A stretch of 64,000 bases of DNA from Acinetobacter radioresistens DSM 6976 = NBRC 102413 = CIP 103788 (GTDB lineage Bacteria; Pseudomonadota; Gammaproteobacteria; Pseudomonadales; Moraxellaceae), in the NCBI RefSeq assembly GCF_006757745.1, contig NZ_AP019740.1, positions 2,046,001 through 2,110,000 on the forward strand. The letters run 5' to 3'. Shown piece after piece: positions 30,751 through 39,524 of this stretch. The notes below the pieces were generated by a model. It had not been told where the DNA came from and made no database searches. It saw only the letters and a list, made by a program, of their open reading frames with translations. Made by a program: the position numbers and the translations under genes. Position 1 is the first letter of the stretch. Each line of letters opens with the position of its first letter.

Positions 30751-31584
30751 TCAAGTTTTTATAAACTGATAAGACAGGCCAAGAAACTTGGCATACAGAC
30801 TTGGAGAAGTTCGTTTCATCAGCCAGAACAGTTTGGCATCAAGTTGTGGTGTTGTATAAAGCTGTTCTTTATCCAGCCGGTCTAAACTCAATCTGGCGAC
30901 TTTATCACTGGTCGTAAATGCATAATTCATCAAGGCATGATCAGCAAGTTTTGAGTACTGGCCTGGAATACGGCCGTTCTTGATAATATTGGTAGGGACC
31001 AGAGTTGGACAGACCACATTTACTTGAATCTTGAACTTTTTCAGCTCAGATGACAAAGTTTCAGAGAGGGCTAATACCCCTGCTTTACTGACGTTATATA
31101 CACTCATCTCTGGAGCGGCTGTATAAGAGGCTGCTGAGGCCACATTGATAATAGCGCCATACCCCAGCTTTTTAAATTTTGGCACAAAAGCATGGCAGCC
31201 ATGGATAACACCCCATAGATTTACCTGCATACACCATTTCCAGTCATCAAGTGATACTTCGTCAAACTTGCCACCCAGCCCAACGCCAGCATTATTGATT
31301 AAAAGTGTAACCGGGTGTCCTAAAAGCTGCTCAGCCTGTTCAGCAACACTGTTTACCTGTTCAGCATTTCCTACGTCGCACTGTAATGCAAATGCTTTCG
31401 CACCAGTTGCCTTAATCTGATCAACAGTATCCTGTGCGGCTGCCAGGTTAAGGTCTACACAGACTACTGCACCTCCACGTTTAGCCAGCTCATATGCAAA
31501 ACTCCGTCCAATACCGCTACCGGCACCGGTAACTACCGCATAGGCATTCTGGCTTGATTTACTTCTATTACCTGATAATTTCAT
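30751..31584 (-). CDS. Short-chain dehydrogenase in the monooxygenase operon
   Basis: A 277-residue classical SDR with TGAGSGIGRS near residue 19, NNAGVG near 96 and the active-site YNVSKAG near 160. The Asp in VVCVDLN near 38 favours NAD. The position between the PF10118 protein (30 bases upstream) and the monooxygenase suggests sequential oxidation, for instance an alcohol to a ketone that the monooxygenase then attacks; that is inference from order only. Confidence 0.83.
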   Translation of the reverse strand: MKLSGNRSKSSQNAYAVVTGAGSGIGRSFAYELAKRGGAVVCVDLNLAAAQDTVDQIKATGAKAFALQCDVGNAEQVNSVAEQAEQLLGHPVTLLINNAGVGLGGKFDEVSLDDWKWCMQVNLWGVIHGCHAFVPKFKKLGYGAIINVASAASYTAAPEMSVYNVSKAGVLALSETLSSELKKFKIQVNVVCPTLVPTNIIKNGRIPGQYSKLADHALMNYAFTTSDKVARLSLDRLDKEQLYTTPQLDAKLFWLMKRTSPSLYAKFLGLSYQFIKT

Positions 31585-31614
31585 GCTGAATCCAATATTC
31601 GATATTCAAGATTT

Positions 31615-32610
31615 TTAAGCTGCAGCTGTACGCAGAGGTGGCACAAACTCTTTAATAAAGTATGGCGTTAACAGCCCTTTCTCCGGATCAAGCAAATATT
31701 TTTTGTAGAATTCCAGATACTCAGTAGTGTCATGGTCATTCGGGTGAAAATCACGGCGCAGATAATCGAATACATGATGCCAGTTACTACCGAAGACGCC
31801 ATATTTCCGCCCGACCAGCAGTTTTAAACTATCTTTGACATCGTTGTAATAACGTCGGCTGATGAGATAACGTGGTGAACGCAGATAAGGGAGCATGATG
31901 CCACCTAATGACACCAGCCCCAGAATAGTAACCAATGCCAGTACAAAACCAGAAACTCTTAACCAGTAATTACCTGATAGAACCTGATAAACGTCATAAG
32001 CAATATCTTTATGTTCAGACTCCTCAAGCATATGCCACATCCATAGCGCCATAGTCTTATTATCTTCAGTACGAGTTAGCGGATTGTCCATCATAGCCAT
32101 AATCGAAGAATCCGTATTAACCATCATATGCTGGGCTATAACCGCGGTGAAATGTTCAATAGCCGCCATAAGTGATAATTTCATTGGCTGAGGAAAGCGC
32201 AGAAAGATATGGTCAAAGACTTTGTCTGCCAAAAAACGGTACAGAGTGACAGGGAAACGGTTATCTTTTAAGATTTCATTCCATTCCTCATGAATTTTTG
32301 AATGGATGGCTTCCTGTCCAATTAGGCTGGTAACTCTCTGTTTTAAGACCGGATCAATTACGAGATCACGATGAAAACGAGCAGTTTCAATAACCAGGTC
32401 TTCACCATACGTCAGAAAAATCGAGAGCGCCTGCCAGTACGCACTGCCTAAAACAGTCTGAAAATAGAACTTGCTATCCAGCTCATCTTTATCAAATTTA
32501 AAATCAAAATGTCGAATAGGTATATTCAGACTCGCTACATTATGCTGCTTACATGCAGTTTCATTCCCGCTACGGGTGAGAAAGATTTTACGTACAACTT
32601 GCGTGAGCAT
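31615..32610 (-). CDS. PF10118-type metal-dependent hydrolase family protein
   Basis: A 331-residue protein of the family usually annotated as metal-dependent hydrolase. It has an all-helical look, with a hydrophobic segment near residues 212-238. Metal-ligand-like residues recur on separate helices: E70/E75, E100-x-x-H103, E152 and E197-x-x-H200, a spacing like ferritin-type diiron proteins. The ATG at 32610 has an AGAGGTG ribosome site and replaces a longer frame. It is the first gene of the monooxygenase operon. Confidence 0.72.
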   Translation of the reverse strand: MLTQVVRKIFLTRSGNETACKQHNVASLNIPIRHFDFKFDKDELDSKFYFQTVLGSAYWQALSIFLTYGEDLVIETARFHRDLVIDPVLKQRVTSLIGQEAIHSKIHEEWNEILKDNRFPVTLYRFLADKVFDHIFLRFPQPMKLSLMAAIEHFTAVIAQHMMVNTDSSIMAMMDNPLTRTEDNKTMALWMWHMLEESEHKDIAYDVYQVLSGNYWLRVSGFVLALVTILGLVSLGGIMLPYLRSPRYLISRRYYNDVKDSLKLLVGRKYGVFGSNWHHVFDYLRRDFHPNDHDTTEYLEFYKKYLLDPEKGLLTPYFIKEFVPPLRTAAA

Positions 32611-32650
32611 TGCACACCTCTTATCCAATTTATTTTTCTACATGTGAAAT

Positions 32651-32808
32651 TTGGCTAAATACATTTTTAGAACTTATGGAAATATCCGTTAGCAGGTTCA
32701 TCTATGCTTCTTTAGCCAAGTGTCACGATTTTTATAGTTAGGGTGCGGTATAGGCAGTTTTTATACAATTGGCAAAGTGCTCGCATGCACTGAACCTTTT
32801 TGCCAATT
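32651..32808. promoter_or_regulatory. Promoter of the monooxygenase operon with repeated TTGGC half-sites
   Basis: On the minus strand TTGCCA (32770-32775) and TATACC (32747-32752) with a 17-base spacer form a good sigma-70 promoter. A 10-bp inverted repeat, AATTGGCAAA (32767-32776) / TTTGCCAATT (32799-32808), covers the -35 hexamer. A second inverted repeat lies in the leader: TTGGCTAAA (32651-32659) / TTTAGCCAA (32711-32719). The repeated TTGGC core suggests operators for one regulator; no regulator gene is adjacent. Confidence 0.55.
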
Positions 32809-32861
32809 AATTGCTTTCTTGTATTTGCATGCTCTCTACAGGATTGTCAGCTTGTGCCATT

Positions 32862-33129
32862 TGAGTTCAGAACGTCTATGCTAAAATCCGGGCCTGAGTC
32901 AGGGTGGTATCTTGGTAGGACTTTCAATTTAAAGCTTTCTTTCAGCCAGAGGTAAAATAGCAATTTCTTTATATCAGTCGTAATGAATTACATGTTTTGG
33001 TTTAAGTTTCCTTGTATTGAAATAAGTTCAAGTCTGGTCAAGAAAGAAATATCAAGTATTACCCTAAGTAAAGCAAAACCAGATATTTAGTTTTTAAATA
33101 TCTAAAAGTATTTTAGACGGATGCGATCT
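32862..33129 (+). promoter_or_regulatory. Probable promoter and long leader of ybgC-tolQRA
   Basis: TAAAAT at 32882-32887, preceded by TGC (extended -10 type), lies about 16 bases after a TTTGAG/TTGAGT hexamer near 32860. The perfect palindrome CCTGAGTCAGG (32893-32903) lies at the expected transcript start. A leader of about 230 bases without an ORF would then precede ybgC. The assignment is by eye. Confidence 0.4.
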
Positions 33130-33537
33130 ATGGCAAATCATTTCGAGTTTCAGATTCGGGTATATATTGAAGATACAGATGCGGGCGGTATAGTTTATCA
33201 CGCCAATCATATCCGCTATATGGAACGCACCCGTACGGAATGGCTACGCGCTGCTGGTGTTGATCATTACTGGCACCAAAAAGATTATAACTTTGTGGTG
33301 CATAAGATTAATGTCAAATACATGCGTCCAATTCTCATGGATGACCTGATCACTGTTACAGCACGTGTTATTTCGTGTAAAGCTGCATCATTTGTGTTGC
33401 AACAGAATATTTATCGTGGTGAAATCTTGCTGGCTTCGGGTGAAGTCGAACTGGCCTGCTTGAATGACAAAATGATGCCGCGCAAGCTGCCAGAGCAAAT
33501 CCGCGATCTCATCCGTAAAGAACTGGAACAAGACTAG
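33130..33537 (+). CDS. ybgC: Tol-Pal-associated acyl-CoA thioesterase YbgC
   Basis: A 135-residue hotdog thioesterase with the catalytic motif EDTDAGGIVYHANHIRYMER near residue 14, as in YbgC. It heads the tol operon in most gammaproteobacteria and hydrolyses short- or long-chain acyl-CoA, possibly linked to phospholipid metabolism. The ATG at 33130 is preferred over 33121 because GACGGA lies at proper distance from it. tolQ follows after 22 bases. Confidence 0.93.
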   Translation: MANHFEFQIRVYIEDTDAGGIVYHANHIRYMERTRTEWLRAAGVDHYWHQKDYNFVVHKINVKYMRPILMDDLITVTARVISCKAASFVLQQNIYRGEILLASGEVELACLNDKMMPRKLPEQIRDLIRKELEQD

Positions 33538-33559
33538 AAAAATCACTGGCAACTTCTCT

Positions 33560-34258
33560 ATGGCAACACAACTTGAATCAACCCTGCATATCTCCGATTT
33601 AATTCTGCAAGCAAGTCCTGTGGTTCAGCTGGTTATGCTGATTCTACTACTCGCTTCAATCTATAGCTGGTACCTGATTGCCAAGTTGTATATGAGTCAT
33701 AAGAAAGCCCAAAAAGATGATGAACATTTCCAGAAAATGTTCTGGTCTGGTGCCGAGCTGAATACGCTATACAATAACGCCCAGCTCAACTCAAAACGCT
33801 CAGGCCTGGAAGATATTTTTTATCAGGGACTGGGCGAATTTTTTAAATTGAGTAAACGACATGCCTCAACGACACAGTCGATTGAGGGAACCGAACGTAT
33901 TTTGCGTGTAGGTCTGAGCCGTGACCAAGGTAATCTTGAGCAGGGGCTGGGAGCATTGGCCAGCATTGGTTCAGTTGCCCCTTATATCGGTCTTTTCGGT
34001 ACAGTATGGGGCATTATGAATGCCTTCATTGGTCTTGCTGCTGTTGACCAGGTAACACTCGCTACTGTCGCACCAGGTATTGCCGAAGCACTTATTGCAA
34101 CTGCTATTGGCTTGTTTGCAGCTATTCCTGCTGTCTTGGCTTTTAACCACTTTACAGCTAAAGGTGAAGCACTTTACTCAGACCGTGCCCTGTTCGCCGA
34201 AGAAATGGTAGCCTTGCTACAACGTCAGTCTGTGGGTCCTGCACAGGAAGCTGAATAA
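33560..34258 (+). CDS. tolQ: Tol-Pal system protein TolQ
   Basis: Proton-channel subunit of the inner-membrane TolQRA motor that tightens the outer membrane at division. The 232-residue protein has three membrane segments (about 20-41, 133-155 and 168-190) and the TolQ/ExbB signature around SIGSVAPYIGLFGTVWGIMNAF. It overlaps tolR by one base (TAATG). Confidence 0.96.
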   Translation: MATQLESTLHISDLILQASPVVQLVMLILLLASIYSWYLIAKLYMSHKKAQKDDEHFQKMFWSGAELNTLYNNAQLNSKRSGLEDIFYQGLGEFFKLSKRHASTTQSIEGTERILRVGLSRDQGNLEQGLGALASIGSVAPYIGLFGTVWGIMNAFIGLAAVDQVTLATVAPGIAEALIATAIGLFAAIPAVLAFNHFTAKGEALYSDRALFAEEMVALLQRQSVGPAQEAE

Positions 34259-34707
34259 TGGCTATTCAACGTTCCGGACGCTTTGAGCGGATCAAAAAAC
34301 CTTTAAAAAGTGATATGAATGTCGTGCCCTATATCGACGTCATGCTGGTATTGCTGGTGATCTTCATGGTAACTGCTCCAATGATTACCAGTGGCATTAA
34401 TGTAGATTTACCACAAGCTAATGGTAATCCGATTGAATCTAAAGATGCACCTGCCATGGTTACCCTAGATAAAGATGGTCATTACTATCTAGAATACGAA
34501 CAGCATAAGGCAGAGCCTCTAGAGCTATCTCAGCTGACCCAGATTTTAACTGAAGCACAGACTCAGGCTGAGGCAGACAACAAACAGCTCAATGTAGTGA
34601 TCCGTGGACATAATACCCGCCCTTACGGTGATGTCATAGCCTTGATGTCCAGTCTTCAGGAAGCCGGTTTAACTCAAGTGGGTTTACTGACCGAACCATT
34701 AAAGTAA
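34258..34707 (+). CDS. tolR: Tol-Pal system protein TolR
   Basis: Partner of TolQ in proton use. The 149-residue protein has a single membrane helix near 23-42 with the conserved proton-carrying Asp in PYIDVMLVLL, followed by a periplasmic domain (VIRGHNTRPYGDVIALM near 120). Translational coupling to tolQ by a TAATG overlap; tolA starts four bases after it. Confidence 0.96.
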   Translation: MAIQRSGRFERIKKPLKSDMNVVPYIDVMLVLLVIFMVTAPMITSGINVDLPQANGNPIESKDAPAMVTLDKDGHYYLEYEQHKAEPLELSQLTQILTEAQTQAEADNKQLNVVIRGHNTRPYGDVIALMSSLQEAGLTQVGLLTEPLK

Positions 34708-34711
34708 TTTT

Positions 34712-35950
34712 ATGAAAGATTTTAAAAAGCCTCCTTTTAAACAAAAAGCAGTAGCAATTGGATTTACGCTAGGCGTACATCTGGTGGCTGTGGTCGGCTT
34801 GCTTTATTTGGGTATGAGTACACCGCCTGAAGCTCCTAAACAAATTAAAACTGTACTTATTAAACCTGAGGATCTCCCCCCGCCTGAACCTGTTCCTCTA
34901 GAACAGACGGATACTGTAGAGACCGTACATGAAAACCAGGCAACCGAAATTACGCAAACTGCCGAGCCAAGTATAGAACCAGCTCCTGTTATTCCAGTTC
35001 CTGCTACAACCTCTGCTTCACTACAGGCAACTGAAGCTGCAAAACGTGCAGAAGAAAAGGCGAAAGCAGCAGAGGCAGAAAAATTAAAAGCTCAAGCAGA
35101 CGCAAAAGTAAAAACAGATGCCGCGTCACGAGCTAAAGCTGAAGCATTGGCTAAACAAAAGACCGAAGCTCCTGAAAAAGCTAGAGCTGATGCACAAGCA
35201 AAAGCTGACGTTGCTGAAAAAGCCAAAGCTGATGCGCAGGCCAAAGCAAAAGCTGACGCTGCTGCAAAAGCAAAAGCGGATGCTGCTGAAAAAGCCAAAG
35301 CCGATGCACAGGCCAAAGCAAAAGCTGATGCGCAGGCCAAAGCAAAAGCTGACGCTGCTGCAAAAGCCAAAGCCGATGCTGCTGAAAAAGCCAAAGCCGA
35401 TGCACAGGCCAAAGCAAAAGCTGACGCTGCTGCAAAAGCCAAAGCCGATGCGCAGGCCAAAGCAAAAGCTGACGCTGCTGCAAAAGCCAAAGCTGATGCG
35501 CAGGCCAAAGCAAAAGCTGACGCTGCTGCCAAAGCTGATGCGCAGGCCAAAGCCAAAGCGGATGCTGCTGAAAAAGCCAAAGCCGATGCCGATGCCAGAG
35601 ACCGGGCTGAGGCTGAAGCGAAAGCATCAGCTGCAAAAAAAGCAGCTGAAGAAGCGGCTGATAAAAAAGCTGAAGCTAAAAAAATTGCTTCATCTGCCAA
35701 ACGTGATTTTGAAAATAAAATTAAACGTGCTTGGGATATACCTAATGGCTCTTCTGGTAACAAGGCAACAGCACGTGTAACTTTAAGTGATAGTGGAGCT
35801 GTTCTCTCAGTGGTAGTGAATTCAAGTGACCCAGATATGAAAGCCAGTGTAGAAGCTGCGGTAAGGGCAGCCGCTCCTTATCCAATGCCATCTGATGCCG
35901 ATGCACGACGTGAAGCACGTACCTTTACCTCTACATTTACTGCTAAATAA
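34712..35950 (+). CDS. tolA: Tol-Pal system protein TolA with long octapeptide repeat region
   Basis: Spans from inner membrane to Pal. The 412-residue protein has one membrane segment (about 13-35), a proline/glutamate-rich stretch, a very long Ala/Lys/Asp helical domain II (about 105-330) and the C-terminal TolA domain (RDFENKIKRAWDIP...). Domain II contains about 15 copies of an eight-residue unit KADAxxKA, x mostly AA, AE or QA, encoded by 24-bp near-identical DNA repeats at about 35200-35595. Two units are two residues short. The repeats could vary in number between strains. Confidence 0.94.
   Translation: MKDFKKPPFKQKAVAIGFTLGVHLVAVVGLLYLGMSTPPEAPKQIKTVLIKPEDLPPPEPVPLEQTDTVETVHENQATEITQTAEPSIEPAPVIPVPATTSASLQATEAAKRAEEKAKAAEAEKLKAQADAKVKTDAASRAKAEALAKQKTEAPEKARADAQAKADVAEKAKADAQAKAKADAAAKAKADAAEKAKADAQAKAKADAQAKAKADAAAKAKADAAEKAKADAQAKAKADAAAKAKADAQAKAKADAAAKAKADAQAKAKADAAAKADAQAKAKADAAEKAKADADARDRAEAEAKASAAKKAAEEAADKKAEAKKIASSAKRDFENKIKRAWDIPNGSSGNKATARVTLSDSGAVLSVVVNSSDPDMKASVEAAVRAAAPYPMPSDADARREARTFTSTFTAK
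35190..35600 (+). repeat. 24-bp tandem repeats inside tolA
   Basis: Units of the type AAAGCAAAAGCTGACGCTGC, extended to 24 bp, recur about 15 times with substitutions. The period is regular enough that several other frames stay open on both strands without being genes. Confidence 0.9.
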
Positions 35951-35956
35951 AAAAAC

Positions 35957-35977
35957 CACCCTCTTTTGAGGGTGTTT
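35957..35977 (+). terminator. tolA terminator
   Basis: CACCCTC-TTTT-GAGGGTG followed by TTTAAATAA; the T tract is short. It splits ybgC-tolQRA from tolB-pal. Confidence 0.65.
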
Positions 35978-36081
35978 AAATAAATTGACCGAGTTTTATT
36001 TTTTATCGATAGGATTGGGTTATTTTGATTTTAATATCAATATATTAATTTTACTCTTTATAATTTTCTGAAACCTATAAC

Positions 36082-36109
36082 TTGGGGTATCTATTTCTTT
36101 AGTTATAAG
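36082..36109 (+). promoter_or_regulatory. Probable tolB-pal promoter
   Basis: TTGGGG (36082-36087) and TATAAG (36104-36109) with a 16-base spacer lie in the AT-rich gap after the tolA terminator, giving a leader of about 115 bases. Confidence 0.45.
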
Positions 36110-36231
36110 ATGGTTCTGACTTCTCACGAGATAGTCATATTTACATGCTTTAAATAGATTTAAATTATGTCATCATGTTACAAATTAGCATTCCCATACC
36201 CCAGAATCATGGAATTGAGCGCCCTGCGATT

Positions 36232-37515
36232 ATGAATATGACGCGTAAAACTCTTTTAGCCTTTGCCTTAACAGCTGTTTTTAGTCCGGCCATCACCACT
36301 ACAGCTTTTGCCCAGTTACACCTTGAAATTGCAAAGGCTCCTGAAGAAGCTCCTAAAATAGCAATAGTACCCTTTGCAAATGATCAGTCTATTTATCCAA
36401 TAGTTGAAAGTGACTTGAATCGTTCAGGGCGCTTTACTAGTTCATCAAAAAATCTTCCGGCTAGCGCTGCACTCAATAATATTAATGCGCAAAGCTGGCA
36501 AGCGACTAAAATCCCTTATGTAGTGACAGGTAGTATCAAGTCTGTCGCAGGTGATTCGTATGAAGTGCATTACCAGCTTTATGATGTCGAGAAGCAGACT
36601 TATCTGTTAAATGAACTTTTAACTGTACCCGCTTCACGTATACGTCAGGCTGGCCATATGATCAGTGATGCAATCTATCAGGCACTGACAGGTATTCCTG
36701 GTGATTTTAGTGGCCGTATTGCTTATGTACTGCGCAATCCGGCAACCCCAGAACAGCGTTATACCTTACAGATCGCTGACACTGATGGTGAACAGCCGCG
36801 TACTGTCCTTTCTTCACGTGACCCGATTCTGTCTCCAGCCTGGACACCAGATGCAAAAAAACTGGCTTATGTCTCGTTTGAAACCAAGCGCCCTGCGATT
36901 TATGTGCAAGATCTGGCTACTGGGCAACGTGAAGTACTGGCCAGTTTCCGTGGTCTTAATGGTGCACCAAGTTTCTCTCCAGACGGACAGTCTATGCTCT
37001 TCACAGCGTCTATGCATGGAAACCCTGAAGTTTACCAGATGGATTTGAATACCCGTCAGCTTAAACGTATGACTAATGATTCTGCCATCGATACAGAAGC
37101 CCGATATGCACCAGACGGTAAATCTTTTATTTTTACTTCAGATCGTGGCGGTTCAGCACAGATTTACCGTTATAGCTTTGCAGATGGCTCAGTCAAGCGG
37201 TTGACTTTTAAAGGTGCATTTAATGCGCGCGGTACCTTAAGTGCAGATGGTAAAAAAGTCGCACTGGTACACCGCCCAGCCGGAAGTAACTATAAAGTTG
37301 CCATTCAGGATATTGCTACTGGCATTACCAACATTCTTACCCCAACCAGTCTGGATGAATCTCCAAGTTTTTCTCCAAATGGCCAGATGGTCGTTTATGC
37401 TACCCGTGAAGGTAACCGGGGATTACTGGCAATTATGTCAACTGATGGGCGCTTCCGGATGAATCTGCCAAGTGAACAAGGCGAAGTTCGTGAGCCTGCT
37501 TGGGCACCCAAATAA
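36232..37515 (+). CDS. tolB: Tol-Pal system periplasmic protein TolB
   Basis: Periplasmic beta-propeller that binds Pal. The 427-residue protein starts with a signal peptide ([17 protein letters not shown]... cleaved near AFA-QLH), has the N-terminal domain with [12 protein letters not shown] near 96 and then WD-like blades such as [35 protein letters not shown] and [18 protein letters not shown] longer frame from 36175 would displace the signal peptide. pal begins 37 bases later. Confidence 0.94.
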   Translation: MNMTRKTLLAFALTAVFSPAITTTAFAQLHLEIAKAPEEAPKIAIVPFANDQSIYPIVESDLNRSGRFTSSSKNLPASAALNNINAQSWQATKIPYVVTGSIKSVAGDSYEVHYQLYDVEKQTYLLNELLTVPASRIRQAGHMISDAIYQALTGIPGDFSGRIAYVLRNPATPEQRYTLQIADTDGEQPRTVLSSRDPILSPAWTPDAKKLAYVSFETKRPAIYVQDLATGQREVLASFRGLNGAPSFSPDGQSMLFTASMHGNPEVYQMDLNTRQLKRMTNDSAIDTEARYAPDGKSFIFTSDRGGSAQIYRYSFADGSVKRLTFKGAFNARGTLSADGKKVALVHRPAGSNYKVAIQDIATGITNILTPTSLDESPSFSPNGQMVVYATREGNRGLLAIMSTDGRFRMNLPSEQGEVREPAWAPK

Positions 37516-37552
37516 TTTAACTGGCTATAACAATTTTTTCATGGAGATTAAG

Positions 37553-38125
37553 ATGAACGCAGTAAAATATTTAACTCTTCCCTTACTGGCTGCCAGCCTA
37601 GTTATTACTGGTTGTGCCAACCGTAAACCTACTTCAGATGTTACGACCACTACCACTCCAACTACAGCGGGTACGAGTGTTAACACAACCGGTCTAAGTG
37701 AAGATGCGGCATTAAATGCACAGAATATGGCTGGTGCTTCAGCTAAAGGTGTTACCGCAGCGAATCGTGCTTATTTAGCAAAACGTGTTGTATACTTTGA
37801 CTATGATAGCAGTGATCTGAGCAATGAGGATTATCAGACCCTACAGGCTCATGCCCAGTTCCTGATGGCAAATGCCAATTCAAAAGTTGCTCTAACTGGC
37901 CATACCGATGAACGTGGTACACGTGAGTACAATATGGCATTGGGTGAACGTCGTGCCAAAGCAGTACAAAGCTATTTAGTGACAAATGGTGTAAACCCCA
38001 ATCAGCTTGAAGCTGTGAGCTATGGTAAAGAGATGCCAATTAATCCTGGCCATGATGAAGCAGCTTGGAAAGAAAACCGTCGTGTAGAAATCAACTACGA
38101 AGCTGTACCGCCATTACTTAAATAA
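37553..38125 (+). CDS. pal: Peptidoglycan-associated lipoprotein Pal
   Basis: Outer-membrane lipoprotein that grips peptidoglycan. The 190-residue protein has a lipoprotein signal with lipobox ITGC at about residue 22, a Thr-rich linker and the OmpA-like domain with [11 protein letters not shown] near 79 and [20 protein letters not shown] near 118. The ATG at 37553 has a GGAG site; the longer frame overlaps tolB and hides the lipobox. No cpoB/ybgF follows, unlike in E. coli. Confidence 0.96.
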   Translation: MNAVKYLTLPLLAASLVITGCANRKPTSDVTTTTTPTTAGTSVNTTGLSEDAALNAQNMAGASAKGVTAANRAYLAKRVVYFDYDSSDLSNEDYQTLQAHAQFLMANANSKVALTGHTDERGTREYNMALGERRAKAVQSYLVTNGVNPNQLEAVSYGKEMPINPGHDEAAWKENRRVEINYEAVPPLLK

Positions 38126-38150
38126 TTAAACGCTCAAATTTCCAAGAGCA

Positions 38151-38181
38151 AAGCGCACAACATCTGTTGGGCGCTTTTTTA
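38151..38181 (+). terminator. pal terminator
   Basis: AAGCGC-A-CAAC / GTTG-G-GCGCTT stem followed by TTTTTT. Its T tract touches the stop region of the minus-strand small gene that ends at 38179. Confidence 0.85.
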
Positions 38182-38367
38182 ATTCTCCGACTTTTTATCT
38201 TCTTCATTTTTTTGCATGGCTTCAATCATGTCATGCTTATTAAATTCTTTGTATTCAGGTTTCGCTTCATAACTTTCCCAAACTTCTTTCACTTTTTCAG
38301 TTGAGATATTATCCAGCTTAATTGGCTCATTTGGAGTTGGAGTCGCATCAAAATGTTTGGTCGTCAT
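38179..38367 (-). CDS. Small charged hypothetical protein (62 residues)
   Basis: The ATG at 38367 is preceded by GGAAG at good distance and yields a 62-residue soluble, highly charged protein (MTTKHFDATPTPNEPIKLDN... ending DDKKSEN-like). It has no membrane segment and one YEAKPEYKEFNKHDM stretch. I do not recognise it. A longer upstream frame begins outside any ribosome site. It is convergent with pal and divergent from fbp. Confidence 0.6.
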   Translation of the reverse strand: MTTKHFDATPTPNEPIKLDNISTEKVKEVWESYEAKPEYKEFNKHDMIEAMQKNEEDKKSEN

Positions 38368-38540
38368 AGATTTACTTCCTTTTTTATGAACATAATTCAA
38401 CATAGCATGTTCGTGTAGAGTTGCAAGCGCAAAAACAACACATCTCATCACGCAATAAAATTGTTAATTACATTGGTTCTCCTCTAAAATAGCCCAGTTC
38501 TTTTTATACATCTATTTTCTCTTTGCTGGAGCTTTTTGGT

Positions 38541-39515
38541 ATGACCAATTACACCTTGTCCCAATATTTACAACAACAAACTGGGAATTTAACGCCTGAG
38601 CTGGCTCAAGTTATCAGCACTATTGCCGATACCTGTAAAGTAATAGATCAGACTTTACAAAAGGGTGCACTTGCAGGTGTTTTGGGCAGCGCAGAGCATG
38701 AAAATGTACAAGGTGAAACCCAGAAAAAACTTGATGTTATTTCTAATGACTATTTGATTGATGCATTAAAAGTACATCCCCAAGTAGGCGGGCTGGCTTC
38801 AGAAGAGCTTGATGAATTTACGCCTGCTCAGGAAAATGGTCAATATCTGGTATTATTTGACCCGTTAGATGGTTCAAGCAATATTGATATCAATATGTGT
38901 GTAGGAACTATTTTTTCAATTTTACCTGCAAAAAACCATATAACTCAGGCTGCCGACTTCATGCAGGCAGGGACTCAGCAGGTTGCTGCCGGTTATGTTC
39001 TATATGGCCCTTCCACAATGCTGGTACTGACTGTAGGTGCAGGCGTTGTATTCTTCACCTTTAATCCAGACAGCCAGGAATTTGTTTTAACCGCAGAGAA
39101 TATTCAGGTCGCAGCCGATACCCAGGAATTTGCTATCAATGCCTCAAATCAGCGCCACTGGGAAGAACCGGTTAAGCGTTATATTGATGAACTGCTGGCT
39201 GGAAAAACTTCTACACGCGCTAAAGACTTTAATATGCGCTGGGTTGCCTGTATGGTTGGCGATATTCATCGTATTCTCTGCCGTAGCGGGATTTTCCTTT
39301 ATCCATATGATTTAAAAGATCCTGAAAAAGCGGGCCGTTTACGTCTGATGTATGAAGCAAATCCAATGAGTATGCTTATTGAGCAGGCTGGTGGTGCTTC
39401 AACTACAGGTCGCGTACGCATTTTAGAAATTGAGCCGACCGATCTGCATCAGCGCGTGCCAGTGATTATTGGTTCCAAAAATGAAGTTGAGCTGGTTACA
39501 GGCTATCACCAATAA
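38541..39515 (+). CDS. fbp: Fructose-1,6-bisphosphatase class 1
   Basis: Gluconeogenic phosphatase that removes the C1 phosphate of fructose 1,6-bisphosphate. The 324-residue protein has the metal-site motif [12 protein letters not shown] near residue 107, [15 protein letters not shown] near 151 and the sugar-phosphate region [19 protein letters not shown] near 265. The ATG at 38541 is preceded by TGGAG; a longer frame adds six residues. Confidence 0.95.
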   Translation: MTNYTLSQYLQQQTGNLTPELAQVISTIADTCKVIDQTLQKGALAGVLGSAEHENVQGETQKKLDVISNDYLIDALKVHPQVGGLASEELDEFTPAQENGQYLVLFDPLDGSSNIDINMCVGTIFSILPAKNHITQAADFMQAGTQQVAAGYVLYGPSTMLVLTVGAGVVFFTFNPDSQEFVLTAENIQVAADTQEFAINASNQRHWEEPVKRYIDELLAGKTSTRAKDFNMRWVACMVGDIHRILCRSGIFLYPYDLKDPEKAGRLRLMYEANPMSMLIEQAGGASTTGRVRILEIEPTDLHQRVPVIIGSKNEVELVTGYHQ

Positions 39516-39524
39516 TTTATTTAT

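Noticed and set aside
32767..32808. Possible intrinsic terminator from the inverted repeat
   Set aside because: No T tract on either strand, and it overlaps a promoter -35 box, so an operator fits better.
35092..35780. Long open frames of 150-223 codons in other frames and on the minus strand inside tolA
   Set aside because: They result from the 24-bp period of the tolA repeat, which keeps several frames open; their products are low-complexity and lack ribosome sites.
37472..37552. N-terminal extension of Pal
   Set aside because: It overlaps tolB and would bury the lipobox; the GGAG site supports 37553.
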